A stretch of DNA of 64,000 nucleotides from Microcebus murinus (taxonomy: Eukaryota; Chordata; Mammalia; Primates; Cheirogaleidae): positions 14,060,501 to 14,124,500 of the forward strand of contig NC_134113.1 of NCBI RefSeq assembly GCF_040939455.1. Direction: 5' to 3'. Below the pieces are notes generated by a model that had not been told where the DNA came from, searched no databases, and was given only the letters and a program-made list of their open reading frames with translations. The position numbers and the translations under genes were made by a program. How positions within the stretch are numbered: the first letter of the stretch is position 1; every line of letters starts with the position of its first letter. This document shows positions 44,140 to 54,289 of this stretch, one piece after another.

Positions 44140-44750
44140 CGCCTCGTGTATTTGTTCTGCACTTACTTGGCTCCTACTCCAGACACTAAGCCCTGGCTGG
44201 CGGCACGAAGAAGGGCTTTGCGGGAGCCCACGGGGCTGAGAGGGACCGTAGGAGGAACAATTGCAGTGCAGGGCAGTGCGGAGGACACGAGGTGGCGAGC
44301 AGCTCGGCGAAGGAGCCAGGAAGGCTTGCTTCAGCGAGGAGGTGACCACTGAGTGGGGACTTGGAGGAGTAGGAGGGTTGGCCAGGCTGAAACTGTGCGT
44401 GTTGAGAGGGGGAGGGAGTCAGGGAGGGGACGGTTGTTGATGGGATAGCAAGAATGCCAGGTAGAGTTTTCTTGCGTGGAGGTAAAAGAACTGAAAACAG
44501 TCCAGTGTCCTGACCCAGACATGAGATAATTTTACATCAGATAATGGAGTAAGACCAGGTCCTGTTGTGGGTAGGAGGTGAGCTGTCCATGTGATGTGAC
44601 GGGGAGCTAAAACACGCTCAGACCTTAAAATGCAGCCTCAGAATATTTGCAGTTTTGTCCTGGGATGAAGGAGGGCAGTGGAAGAACTCTGATCAGGGAT
44701 CGGGTCACTCTGGCGGCTGTGGGGACGGTTGGATGGAAGCCCGACTGTCA
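44140..44750 (-). mobile_element. L2 LINE, long fragment
   Basis: 'gaggaggtgaccactgagtggggacttggagg', 'agggcagtggaagaactctgatcagggatcgggtcactctggcggctgtggggacggttgg' follow the reversed L2 ('agtgacatgatcagatttg...agatcactctggcagc'). Unusually CpG-rich for an L2, perhaps because it lies on the CpG-island shore. Confidence 0.75.
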
Positions 44751-45104
44751 GAAAGCTGGTGAGTTGTAGTTACTTTTTGGGACTTGGGTGCGAACACTCT
44801 GGCCCCTTAAGGCAGCCCCCTCTGCCCAAGAGCCCTGCTCCCTGGCTTCTGGGCGTGGATTCAGGCGGCGAGATGCTGCCCGTGTGCCGCTTGCTTCTGC
44901 AACCTACATGTCATTTGTATATTTTTTCTGCAGCCTATGACCACCACGATCTTATCCTCAGAGATGGCCTGGGAGGATTGTGAAGGGAGGCTCTGCTCTT
45001 CTTTTCTCATCTTTGAACCCGCTGGGTGGGCTTCCTTTTTCCCTGGGCTCCCTTTTCTGTCTCGCAGAAGTTCAGTCCCAGCTATTGGAGGCAGGGCTGT
45101 GTGT
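44751..45104. other. Unique non-coding stretch
   Basis: No gene or clear repeat recognised. Confidence 0.5.
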
Positions 45105-45245
45105 AGACTGGCGTAGTAGAAAGAACAAGGGCTTGCTGGGAAGTGAAACCGGAAGTCACTTTAGCTGTGGGCCTTGGGGACATTCTCAATCTTTCTGAAC
45201 CTCTGTTTTCTGATTTCAAAGGGAATCATCATACTCACCTGTCAC
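45105..45245 (+). mobile_element. MIR SINE
   Basis: 'ggcgtagtagaaagaacaagggcttgctggg...tttagctgtgggccttggggacattctcaatctttctgaacctctgttttctgatttcaaaggg' is a sense MIR. Confidence 0.88.
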
Positions 45246-45249
45246 AGGT

Positions 45250-45805
45250 CAAGTTCCCTGGAAAAAGACCCTGGAGGTTCTGAGATTGTGTGCAGGAAGA
45301 TTCTTGGGGAGTGGTCTCACTTCCCAAGGGGGTGCACAGTGAGGGAAGCTGGACCGGGCAGAGGGAGATGTTGATCTGTGATGTAGAATAAGAGAGGAGT
45401 CAATCCATCCCCCGAGGCCAGGGGCAGGCCTTTGAAGCCCCATTTTGACCAGCCAGTGGGTGCAGGCTGGCCCTAGTGAGGGGTATAACTTCGGGCATTC
45501 CTTCAGTGGGACAGTTCCCAAATAGGCACTCAGCTGTAAGCTGTTTGCAGCCCACATCCCCAGCAGCTGGGCATAGGGAAGTGGTGAGTGGTCTGGTTCT
45601 GGGGGAGTTGAGAGTTGTCTCACAGCATCCACTCTTTTGCCTCACTGTGTGGCTTGGGAAGCAAACGAGATGGTGCTTTGTGCTGTGCCCAGTGCCTAGC
45701 ACGACACCGAAAAAGTGTTATTTCTCTCATTTTAAAATTTCTTGACTGCACCTGAAAATAAATTGTGGAGTTTGAGTTGACTCAGCTTTTATGAGGAGCT
45801 TTTAA
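45250..45805. other. Unique stretch with a MIR trace
   Basis: 'cccagtgcctagcacgacaccg' near 45690 is a MIR/L2-like trace. A 127-residue minus frame (45249-45632) overlaps frames on the other strand and has no domain. Confidence 0.45.
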
Positions 45806-45809
45806 TAAT

Positions 45810-45930
45810 AACAGCTGCAATGACTACTGCTTCCCATAATTGAGGCCTATTAGGCATGTTCATTCTCTCCTAGCTGTCCAGTAATACTCTAATTTAGGTA
45901 CTTTTCTTCTCATTTTACAGCCAACCCAGT
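45810..45930 (-). mobile_element. MIR SINE fragment
   Basis: 'taataacagctgcaatgactactgc...tttaggtacttttcttctcattttacagccaaccc' is a reversed MIR fragment. Confidence 0.6.
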
Positions 45931-46049
45931 GTTTTCCAAAATCCAATAGAGTTGATGTCTTTTTGCCATAAAGCAATAATAACAATCACTTGCAACTCTG
46001 ATTTGTTACACTTTCCAAAGTGATTGCATTGATGGATTGATTGGTTAAT

Positions 46050-46190
46050 CACTCATTCATTCATCCACTTAAGAATTCAATCAATGTGTATTGAGTGCCT
46101 CTGGGAGAGTAGGCGCTGTCCTAGGTGCTGGGGACACAGCTCAGTCCGTTGGGGGAGACAAAGACAAACATTAAATACTTGGATTCGTCA
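46050..46190 (-). mobile_element. L2 mosaic, segment 1 (3' end)
   Basis: 'cactcattcattcatccacttaagaattcaatcaatgtgtattgagtgcctctgggagagtaggcgctgtcctaggtgctggggacacagc' is the reversed L2 3' end. It opens a minus-strand L2 that extends in pieces to about 48050. Confidence 0.88.
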
Positions 46191-46263
46191 AAAGCAAACA
46201 TTGAAGGATGGAACATGGCACTGCATAGCCAGGATGTGACAGAGAACAGCAGGCCCTTTGCCC

Positions 46264-46500
46264 AGTTGATTCCTTATCCTTCAGTTTCGATATAACTTCC
46301 CTGGAAAGGCCTTTCAGACCATTTTGTGTAAAGTAGGGGCCCTCCCATGTTTTCTCCCTTCAGAGCACTTGTTTATCTATTTTAGTCACTTCCCTGTTGT
46401 TGGTCCTCTCTGCTAGACCACAGACTCCAGGGGAGTCTTTATTTCAAGAGCCCAGTGCAGTATTTAGCACATATTTCTTGACTGACTGAAATGAATGAAG
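46264..46500 (+). mobile_element. L2 3' end in opposite orientation, within the L2 mosaic
   Basis: 'ttccctggaaaggcctttcagacc...cactttgtttatctatttt...ccacagactccaggggagtctttatttc...gcacatatttcttgactgactgaaatgaatgaag' is a sense L2 3' end lying between minus-strand L2 pieces. Confidence 0.8.
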
Positions 46501-46800
46501 GGTGGATGTGCTTAACAGGATAATCAGGGAAGGTCCCTCGGGAGGGTAATAGTTACACTGAGACCCGGGGGATGGGAAAGATTCAGTAATGCCAAGATCA
46601 AGGGCAGAGAGAGCAGCTTGTTCAGGGATCATGAGGTGGGGAAATGGAGCCCATCATGATGGGAGCAGAATGGGCAAGTTGCAGAGTGGCTTGAGATGAG
46701 TTAGAAATACATGGGGCCGTGGAGGCCATGCTGAGCTTGGATTTCATCCAATGTGCAATGAATCAATCAAGAATTTTAAGCCTAGTAATGACCTGATATA
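46501..46800 (-). mobile_element. L2 mosaic, segment 2
   Basis: 'tcagggaaggtccctcgggagggtaatagttacactgagaccc...gagagagcagcttgttcaggg...gtggaggccatgctgagcttggatttcatcc...tagtaatgacctgat' is reversed L2. Confidence 0.85.
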
Positions 46801-46814
46801 ATAGTATATATTTG

Positions 46815-46890
46815 TTTGTTATCTATCGTGCTCCAGGGAGGCAAGCTCCCTGAAGAAAGGTGCTCAGTAAACATTGCTTAAATGAATGCA
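46815..46890 (+). mobile_element. L2 3' terminus, short, within the mosaic
   Basis: 'atctatcgtgctccagggaggcaagctccctgaagaaaggtgctcagtaaacattgcttaaatgaatg' is a sense L2 terminus that again splits the minus-strand L2. Confidence 0.7.
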
Positions 46891-46891
46891 T

Positions 46892-47160
46892 GATCTGGTT
46901 TATGATTTCAAAGGATCCCACCAGCTACCAGGTGAAAATGAATTAGAAGAAAGAATGGGGGTCTTGTCACCAAGTAGAAGTTGGGTGAGTGAGATACTGG
47001 TGTCTGGACTAGAGGATAGCAATGGTGTTGGAGATATGTAGGATTTGAGCTGTATTAGGATGCAAAATGGACAAGACTTGCTGATATATTAGATGTGGGG
47101 AGTATAGGATAGGTGGGATCAAGGACGATGGCCAGGCTTATGGTTTAAGATTGGTTGGAT
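46892..47160 (-). mobile_element. L2 mosaic, segment 3
   Basis: 'gatctggtttatgatttcaaaggatcccaccagctacc...gtcaccaagtagaagttgggtgagtgagatac' and 'aaggacgatggccaggcttatggtttaag' continue reversed L2. Confidence 0.7.
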
Positions 47161-47738
<578 letters not shown>

Positions 47739-47747
47739 GGAATGAAA

Positions 47748-47868
47748 ATGTTTTGAAAGTAGATAGAGGCGGTAGTTTTGTTGTGCATGTACTAAATGCC
47801 ACTGCACCTTAAAATGGTTACCTTTGTGTTATGTAAATTTCACCTAAATTTTAAAAAAGTAGGGTGAT
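47748..47868 (+). mobile_element. L1M 3' end, right part
   Basis: 'gttttgttgtgcatgtactaaatgccactgcaccttaaaatggttacctttgtgttatgtaaatttcacc' ends in a short A-rich tail. Confidence 0.93.
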
Positions 47869-47869
47869 G

Positions 47870-48055
47870 AGAGCACCATTGAAATAGTGGAGGAGGCTGG
47901 GCAAGGGGCAGGTTGTGCTTAGGGCATAAAATTCAAATACTCTCTTGGAGATGCTCTTGGAGACATTCACAGACAGAGAGGCACTGGCTGAGTCTGCAGT
48001 CCAGGAGGAAAGTCTGGGCTGAGATATAAATATGGCAGTTGTCACACATAGATGT
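47870..48055 (-). mobile_element. L2 mosaic, segment 4
   Basis: 'gaggctgggcaaggggcaggttgtgc...cttggagatgctcttggag...gtccaggaggaaagtctgggctgagatataaatatggcagttgtc' is reversed L2 sequence downstream of the L1M insertion ('ggtctgggctggagatataga'). Confidence 0.8.
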
Positions 48056-48104
48056 CAGCCAGAAAATGGATAGTGGAGAAAATCAGAGCCTGGATCATTC
48101 TCCA

Positions 48105-48235
48105 GTTGGAGCTTCATAACTGCTCATAGGAGGGTGCTATTGTCCTCATGTTCACATGAGGACTCCAGGAGCTCCCCCAAAATGAACTTGCCCAAGATCA
48201 GGCGGTTTGTTCATGTGGGTCTCCAGGCTTCCAGT
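48105..48235 (-). mobile_element. MIR SINE fragment
   Basis: 'gtgctattgtcctcatgttcacatgaggactccaggagctcccccaaaatgaacttgcccaagatcaggc' is a reversed MIR. Confidence 0.7.
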
Positions 48236-48309
48236 CCTTTGTCCTTCCCATCTCGCATGATGCCATTAGAACTTCTGCAGACACCTTCCCTCCCTCCCTT
48301 CTTTCAGTC

Positions 48310-48560
48310 ATGATTGAGTATTCATGGGCGGCATTGACTGTCTGGGCATATGTTAGTGGAGAAGGTAGGCGTGGCTCTAATCTCATGGAGGTTCCCCAGT
48401 AAACAAGCAGCTGCAGCCCACAGATACAGGGGACCGTAAGACCACAGAGCAGGGGCATCTATCCCAGGTTTGGGGGTGGAGGGAGGCTTCCTAGTGAAAG
48501 TGGGGGTTAAGCCAAGACTTGCAGCAGAAGCAAAAGGAATGAGCCTGAGAAAGAGAAAGA
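48310..48560 (-). mobile_element. L2 LINE fragment
   Basis: 'ttggggagaaggtagg.../...ggagggaggcttcctagtgaaagtgggggttaagccaagacttgc' resembles reversed L2 ('ggcttcctggaggaggtgacatttgagctgag'). Boundaries are weak. Confidence 0.55.
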
Positions 48561-48689
48561 TCCACCATTGTCTTCATCTCCCAGTTCCTCACAGGTTGCT
48601 GGCATTTTCCACCTCATCAAAAGAATCTATAATGTCTGTAACCCTGGAAGCAATAAGTAAACAGATGGCTTGGTTTGACTTCAAGTGGG

Positions 48690-48905
48690 AGCTTCAAAGG
48701 GGTGGCAAGGTAGGGTCCAAACAGCCTGGTTTTCAAAGCAAGGTTCCATCTCTTGAGCACGTGACTTAGCCTCTCTGAACTTTACTTTTTTATACTTATG
48801 AAATGGGTCAATAATGTCCACTGCTCACTGTAGGAAATCAGTGAGATGATACAGCAAAGTGCTGGGCACATTATAAGGGCTCAGAAAAATGTTATCTTGT
48901 TTGGA
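48690..48905 (+). mobile_element. MIR SINE
   Basis: 'caaacagcctggttttcaaagcaaggttccatctcttgagcacgtgacttagcctctctgaactttactttttt...gcaaagtgctgggcacattataagggctcag' is a sense MIR. Confidence 0.88.
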
Positions 48906-48939
48906 GAAGAAGAATTTCTGAGTAAACCTCTGGGCCCAC

Positions 48940-49085
48940 ACTCTGTACACTATTTAAAATGCGGATATCCATGCTGCCTCTCAAGATTCAGATGTAGATG
49001 GTTTGAGATGGAGCATGGCAATCTGCGTGTTTAGAAGGCAGCCCAGATGATTCTGATAAAAGCAAGTCCAGGAACCATTGGTTTA
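48940..49085. mobile_element. MER5A-like hAT fragment
   Basis: 'tttaaaatgcggatatccatgctgcc...aatctgcgtgtttagaaggcagcccagatgattctgataaaagcaagtccaggaaccattgg' fits the MER5 3' half. Confidence 0.75.
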
Positions 49086-49149
49086 GACCTAATACTCTTT
49101 GCTCAGATGAGCATGAAAGGGTTAAGCACCTAGAAGCAGAATTTTGCCT

Positions 49150-49375
49150 TCTAGGAATTATTAGCCAATGACGGTGCTGACTGATGATGTAATGTCTTTG
49201 GCTGGCACTCCATTGGTTAAGTGTATTGTTTCTCTTGCTTCAGCTGTACCAGAGCTGGAAGACAAGGGTTAATAATTTGTGGCAGCAGACAGAGCTCACT
49301 CTCTCCCTTTTTTTTTTTCCGTTCCCCTTATGCTAGGTGTGAGTATATAGCAGAGCCCAGCAGACTGTTGCCCTT
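49150..49375 (+). promoter_or_regulatory. Candidate alternative promoter (TATA-like, two CCAAT boxes)
   Basis: CCAAT at 49165-49169, an inverted CCAAT (ATTGG) at 49212-49216, and a TATA-like TATATA at 49344-49349 in 'gagtatatagcag'. The block is repeat-free. TATA spacing predicts transcription start near 49375. This CpG-poor, TATA-type layout suggests a tissue-restricted promoter 6 kb downstream of the CpG-island promoter. Confidence 0.5.
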
Positions 49376-49430
49376 CTTCCAATAAACAGCCTCGCTCTCC
49401 TCCTTACCTCCTCCCAAGCAGAGCACATGT

Positions 49431-49448
49431 CTCCGTAGTACTACGGAG
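49431..49448. repeat. Perfect 18-base palindrome (CTCCGTAG/CTACGGAG region)
   Basis: The sequence ctccgtagtactacggag equals its own reverse complement, with no spacer. It sits in the candidate exon B, directly before the (GGA)n tract, and would form a hairpin or a dimer binding site. Confidence 0.95.
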
Positions 49449-49497
49449 GAGGAGGAAGAGGAGGCGGAGGTGGAAGAGGAGGAGGAGGAGGAGGATT
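49449..49497. repeat. (GGA)n-type purine repeat
   Basis: GGA/AGG units with interruptions ('gaagaggaggcggagg'). As purine-only DNA or RNA it could form G-quadruplex or triplex structures in the predicted leader. Confidence 0.95.
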
Positions 49498-49739
49498 CTT
49501 TAGAGAAGAGAGAGCCCTCTCAAAGTTCCATGCTGCAGTCTCTCGCTGCAGTCTCTCCTTGCCATCGGGACGGGCACAGCCCCAGGTCCCTCTGAATGAA
49601 TTGATAAACTGCCACCTGCTTCTGAGCATTGTTGAACCTGGCAGAATCCTCAGAACCAGGAGGTGAGCCCAAGGTTTTGAGAGAGGGAGTGGGCCTGACG
49701 GGGAAGAGGCTTGGGGCAGGGGGGGAACAGCCCTAGACG

Positions 49740-49850
49740 AAAGGTCAGGCACAAGCTCCATCCAGCGGTTGCCACTGGCTTGCCGGGTGAGCTTGGGCAG
49801 GGCCATCTCCCTCTCTGGGTCTGTTTGGTAAAATGCATGATGTGAGGCTT
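49740..49850 (+). mobile_element. MIR SINE fragment
   Basis: 'gttgccactggcttgccgggtgagcttgggcagggccatctccctctctgggtctgtttggtaaaatgc' is a sense MIR core just inside the predicted intron. Confidence 0.75.
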
Positions 49851-49854
49851 GGAT

Positions 49855-50635
49855 TAGGGCCCTCTTAATCCAGATCCTGGCAGATGCCAGCAGAGCGTAC
49901 TCACCAGGAGCTATAAAGAAGCACGCTGGTAGCCTGGCTTTCTGTCCAATCCCTGAAGATACGTGCTTTCCTTTGGGAATCTGGGCCAGAGGGGAGCTGT
50001 TCAGGTTAGTGCCATATCTCTGTAGCCAGCTGTAACCTGGGTCCCTCCTTATATTGTCTGAACTCCCTCTTCGCTGCTTCAGCTCGGCCGGGTGGCCCTG
50101 GGTAGACTCTGGGCTGAGGTTTCTACAGAAACTCCTAAGTGGCAGGGATTTTGATCGTGTCGTTTTAGGTCCCTGACCCTTGAGTGATCAGTGTGGCTTA
50201 ATGAATTTGAGTACTTTCCTAGGTGCCCCAGGCTGGGGCTCTTAAGGGTGAGGAGAGGAATTCTTGTATTGTGGGTAGTGTGATTGGGACAGGTTTTATG
50301 TGTGTGTGTTTAATGGGGCATAGATTATTGCCCCAGCCTAAAACTTCTCACCTTGTCCAGAAAGGGTCCACATAGTGTGCCTCAAGACATAGATTGAAAA
50401 GGACAGGCATGGGGATGGGAGGGGTAACCCAGGGAGCTGAAGAAACTCTGACCTTCATTCCATAGATAATTCAAGAAATCCCCACCTTTCATAGACTTAC
50501 TATGATGCTGCCTCTTTTTTGCAACACTCCAAAAAATACATAAATAAAAAGTTCCCCTTTTTATTTTTCAGGATATAAGTGGGCGGGAGGGGGTTCCAAT
50601 TCCAGAGAGTAGAGCCTGCATAGGCTTCTCTTTGT
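49855..50635. other. Unique non-coding stretch
   Basis: No gene or repeat recognised. Confidence 0.5.
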
Positions 50636-50639
50636 GTCT

Positions 50640-50830
50640 TGTGTGATCTTTGGTGTCTACACCCTGGTTCTAGGCCAGGCTGTACTGATGCAGGTTGTTG
50701 GGTGAGTCCCTGAGCCTTTCTGAGCCTCAGTTCAGTTCCCACAGTTGTAAGTCACAGAGACAGGAGGGAGCTGGACTTGATGATTTTTAGAGCCCTTCTA
50801 GCTCTGGCCATCTGTGCTTTGGGTTGAGAT
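50640..50830 (+). mobile_element. MIR SINE
   Basis: 'ccctggttctaggccaggctgtactgatg...ggtgagtccctgagcctttctgagcctcagttcagttcccacagttgtaa...tgatttttagagcccttctagctctgg' is a sense MIR variant. Confidence 0.8.
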
Positions 50831-50889
50831 AAACCTTTGGAATCTGAGTCTGTTGATCGAGTTCAGTGGATAAAGAATGCTTGAATAGT

Positions 50890-51085
50890 GGGGTACACAG
50901 CACATGTCCGCTGGGTGCCGTACACAGGATTTAACCCATTCCATCCTCCCAATGCCCTGGAAGTGGGTGGAATTAAGTGCATTCTACAGATGTGAAAGTC
51001 GAGGCTAATGGGGGTTGAGTGACTTGCCCAAGATCGTGTGCTTGGCGGATGTCAAGGCTGGTATTTCAACCTGTGCCGGGTAGAG
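50890..51085 (-). mobile_element. MIR SINE
   Basis: 'gctgggtgccgtacacaggatttaacccattccatcctcccaatgcc...attctacagatgtgaaagtcgaggctaatgggggttgagtgacttgcccaagatcg' is a reversed MIR. Confidence 0.92.
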
Positions 51086-51289
51086 ATACTGGGGTGGCAG
51101 TACATGGCAGGATAATCCCGGGCTGGAGCTGGAATCTTTGTCTGCCTTTGTTTCCTTGTGTGCCCTTCTTTGTACTGGAACTTATGCACTGATTTGGAGC
51201 TAGGCTGGCTCAGCCGGGTTATTGTGGATCATCCACTTGCGGTCTGGGACCACAGACAATTAGAGGGCCCCGGGTCTGAAAAGGACCCT

Positions 51290-51405
51290 GCAGTCCTTGA
51301 GATCAGGCCCCTCAATTTATAGCTGAGAAAACGGAGGAGCTCCAGAGAAGTTAGATGATTTCTTTCATGTCACTTGGTGAGCTGACAGATGGCAGGAAAT
51401 GGAGA
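51290..51405 (-). mobile_element. MIR SINE fragment
   Basis: 'caatttatagctgagaaaacggaggagctccagagaagttagatgatttctttcatgtcacttggtgagc' is a reversed MIR. Confidence 0.75.
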
Positions 51406-51409
51406 CCAA

Positions 51410-52395
51410 GTATAAATAAGGTTTTTTGGGTTTTTTTTTAAACCTTCATTTGAGACCTTTGGGGTAAGCTGAATTTAGTTATTCTCACGTCCAGGCCCTT
51501 TTTCAGGGCCAAAAGACTGGAGTAGACTCACAGAGCACCTCGTCTGCTCGGCATTGTGACAGGAGACTGAGACTTGCAGGGCTGTGAGCAAGTGAGACCT
51601 GGTCACTTTCTTGAGGACACCCAAGATGCAGGCTGTGTCCCATGGGGTGGGGGTGGGTCTGGCTCACAGATCAGCATTCGTCCCAGTGGATGGACTGGGA
51701 CTCTGACCCTGCCCCTCTGCCTGTGGCTGGCCCCTGCTCTCTGCCTCTGTAAGAGCCCCTGCCACCTGACATGTGGTTTCTGTTCTTTGTCTTCCCAACT
51801 AAGCTGCATGTTTCCAGGGCACAGCTCCCAAAATGTTGAACTTAATTAAATTGGTGAAGCTGCCTAATGGGGAGGTGGGTGTCATTGTCTTGGATGAGCA
51901 GAGATACACACCTAGAAACAAAAACCATCAAGTAGTTATTAAAAAAATAGCAGAGTGCAGCTATTTGACCATTTTCATAATCATTGTAACATTAAGAAAG
52001 TATCATCCTAATAACAGGCTTCAAATATTCAAATGATTATCATAGGAAAGGCGGGTTGTAATTATTCTGCAGGGCAGGAGGGCAGAGCTAGCCACAGTGG
52101 ATGGAAGGTAGAGAGGAGGAGAGAGCAGATGAGGAAGAGTGTGCTGATGGGGGAGCTGTCCGGGGGGCAGCCTCCGCCTTCCATCGTCCCTGGCAAGGAG
52201 TGAAGCTTCGCAGTCTCTGACTTCCTTTCTAGATCTAAGATTTCTTGATGTCTATCAAGCAGCAGCAAGTGAGAGGAAGCTGGGGGCACAGCTGAGCTAC
52301 ATCTTACTCATTGTTTAGGTTCCAAAGCCATAGTATAGAATGAAAATCACGTATAGCCAAAAATACTCTCAATAATCTTTTGATCATCAAAAATT
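51410..52395. other. Unique non-coding stretch
   Basis: No gene. A 67-residue plus frame at 51833-52036 lacks any recognised domain or splice context. A poor reversed L2 trace is possible at 52080-52290. Confidence 0.45.
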
Positions 52396-52398
52396 GTG

Positions 52399-52667
52399 TT
52401 TTTTTTTTTTTTTTTTGAGACAGAGCTCTGGGTAGAGTGCCATGGTGTCATTATAGCTCACAGCAACCTCAAACTCCTGGGCTCAAGCTAGCCTCCTGCC
52501 TCAGCCTCCTGAGTAGCTGGGATTATGGGCAGTGCCATGATGCCCAACTAATTTTTCTGTTTTTATTAGAAATGGGGCTGGTCTCAAACTCCTGAGCTCA
52601 AGCGATCCTTCTGCCTCTTGTCCTCTGCAAGCGCTAGGATTACAGGTGTGAGCTACCGCACCTGGCC
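52399..52667 (-). mobile_element. Alu SINE, antisense, with left-monomer deletions
   Basis: A T17 tract then 'gagacagagctctgggtagagtgcc' shows a deletion of the usual 'gtctcgctctgttgccc' part. The rest is typical ('cagcaacctcaaactcctggg', 'gctaggattacaggtgtgagctacc'). The possible duplication 'aaaattg' flanks it. Confidence 0.93.
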
Positions 52668-52899
52668 AAAATTGCATTAAATGATACATGGTTTCTGTGT
52701 TGCAACCCCGAACAGTAATTCCTACGCTAGCCAGTGTGCAGAACACTGGCATACACTCAAAAAAGTAGGAAAGGAAGGTCTATATGCAGTTGTCTGCATG
52801 TTCGTGCTGTTCTGTCTTTAAGATACCTGTCGTATCTCTAGCTGGTGTGGGGGAAGGAGAGGGAATGCACAGGTGTTGTTGTTTGCTTACAGGATTTAT

Positions 52900-53060
52900 G
52901 TCACTCTGTTTGGATAAACAGTCTCTAATACTTGTATACATGTTAATGATCTTTCAAATGATAATGACAATTAAATGAGATAATATATGGGAAACCCCCC
53001 GCCTAGGCACTGTTGTTACGGAGTGGGTGTTCACTACATATTTGCTGGAAGATAATTGGC
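52900..53060 (+). mobile_element. MIR SINE 3' part
   Basis: 'aatgataatgacaattaaatgagataatatatgggaaaccccccgcctaggcactgttg...gtgggtgttcactacatatttgc' is a sense MIR 3' half. Confidence 0.75.
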
Positions 53061-53224
53061 ATCTTGCTTCAGCAGACATGTCCATGCTGGTCTTGGAAAA
53101 GTTTTAGAGAAGAACCTGGTCACCTGTGTCCAGGTTGGCTTTTCCTATTTGAGGTTGGCATGTTCCGCCTGGCTCCTCTGGATGGTGCTCACTCTCATGT
53201 CCCTGAATGTCGCTTCTCAAATTC

Positions 53225-53455
53225 AAAGTGGAAAAAGAACGAGATTAGAGGCAATGCAGACCTGAGTTCAAAGTGTCAGACATCACTTATCACTGTGTGA
53301 CACTGAGGATGTTACTTAACCTCTCTGTGTTCAGTTTGTTTATGTGTGAAAATGAGACTAATAGGACTGGCCTTGAAGGGTGGGTGGGAGGATCAAATGA
53401 GAATCTTCCGAGTGCCTAGAACCTATGGAGTAGGTGTTCTGTAGATGCTAATTTA
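53225..53455 (+). mobile_element. MIR SINE, near full length
   Basis: 'agacctgagttcaaagtgtcagacatcacttatcactgtgtgacactgaggatgttacttaacctctctgtgttcagtttgtttatgtgtgaaaatgagac...gaggatcaaatgag' is a sense MIR. Confidence 0.93.
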
Positions 53456-53459
53456 TTCA

Positions 53460-53875
53460 TTCTCCTTGAAAAGGTGTTGTAGAGAGGTGTTGTTTTTTAC
53501 TTTCTTCAACCTCTCCTCAAATTTCTTTGCTCACATTAGTGGCACTTCTAGATGGCTTTCTACAAGCCCTCAGGAAACCTCACATGGCATCATTCTAAGA
53601 ATGCTGTGCTTGAAAGCCTTGGTCCTCCTACTTCACCCTCATGCTAGTTTTCTAATCAAGCACCAGAAAGTTGTACTTAGAAGGAAGATGTTGAACTTGA
53701 TACATTTTTAAAGCACCAATAGCTGAGTTAAATATTTGGGACTGGGACTGCTTTACTCAGGGGCCAAGTGAGCTGGTGATTTGAGGGTTGATACAAATAA
53801 ATTTTTGAGCCAAAGTGTGGCTCCAAGTTCAAAGCATTGGGAATTTCATTATTGATTGTTCATGTCTTGGGTTAA
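53460..53875. other. Unique non-coding stretch
   Basis: Nothing recognisable. Confidence 0.45.
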
Positions 53876-53879
53876 CTCA

Positions 53880-54285
53880 TTCATCCATTCAACAAACACC
53901 TACAGAGTTCTAATCCTGTGATAGGCAGAATCTTGGTGGTGGGGTTTTGTTGGTGCCAGACAGAAAAATGAAACAGTATAAGGGCATAGAAAGATGCCAT
54001 TATATTAATAGAAAAGTCAGTTAGAGAAGGTCTCTCAGAGGAGTTAATATTTTAACAGAGCCGTGAAGTTTGGGAGTGGGTTTTGGAAATATTGGGAAAA
54101 GAGTTCCAGGCAGAAGGAATAGCAGGTTAGCCTCACAGTCAGTAGAGAGGCATGGGAAGGACGTTAGAAAGAAGAGAGGTGCCCAAAGCCAGTTCTGGGG
54201 GGACTCATGGGCCGTGGGGAGAAGTTCAGATTCCATTCTAAGGTGGAGGTCTTGAGCAAGGAGGTTACATGGTTTGACTTGTTCT
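53880..54285 (-). mobile_element. L2 LINE, left part
   Basis: 'ttcatccattcaacaaacacctacagagttctaatcctgtgataggcag...gagaaggtctctcagaggagttaatattttaacagagccgtgaag...ccaggcagaaggaatagcagg...gagcaaggaggttacatgg' is a long reversed L2. Confidence 0.92.
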
Positions 54286-54289
54286 TTCA

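Larger units (their letters stand above)
49376..49662 (+). other. Candidate alternative first exon (B) with splice donor
   Basis: The end is set by CCAGGAG|GTGAGCC at 49662/49663, a near-consensus donor. It holds an 18-base palindrome and a (GGA)n tract. Its first ATG in good context (49530) opens a short frame of about 20 codons that stops within the exon, so the exon is probably 5' untranslated with a small upstream frame. The 121-residue antisense frame is an artefact of the (GGA)n tract. Gene identity is unknown. Confidence 0.5.

Noticed and set aside
49441..49806. 121-residue minus frame ending in polyproline
   Set aside because: The polyproline is the antisense of the (GGA)n tract; it overlaps the plus-strand donor and lacks any domain.
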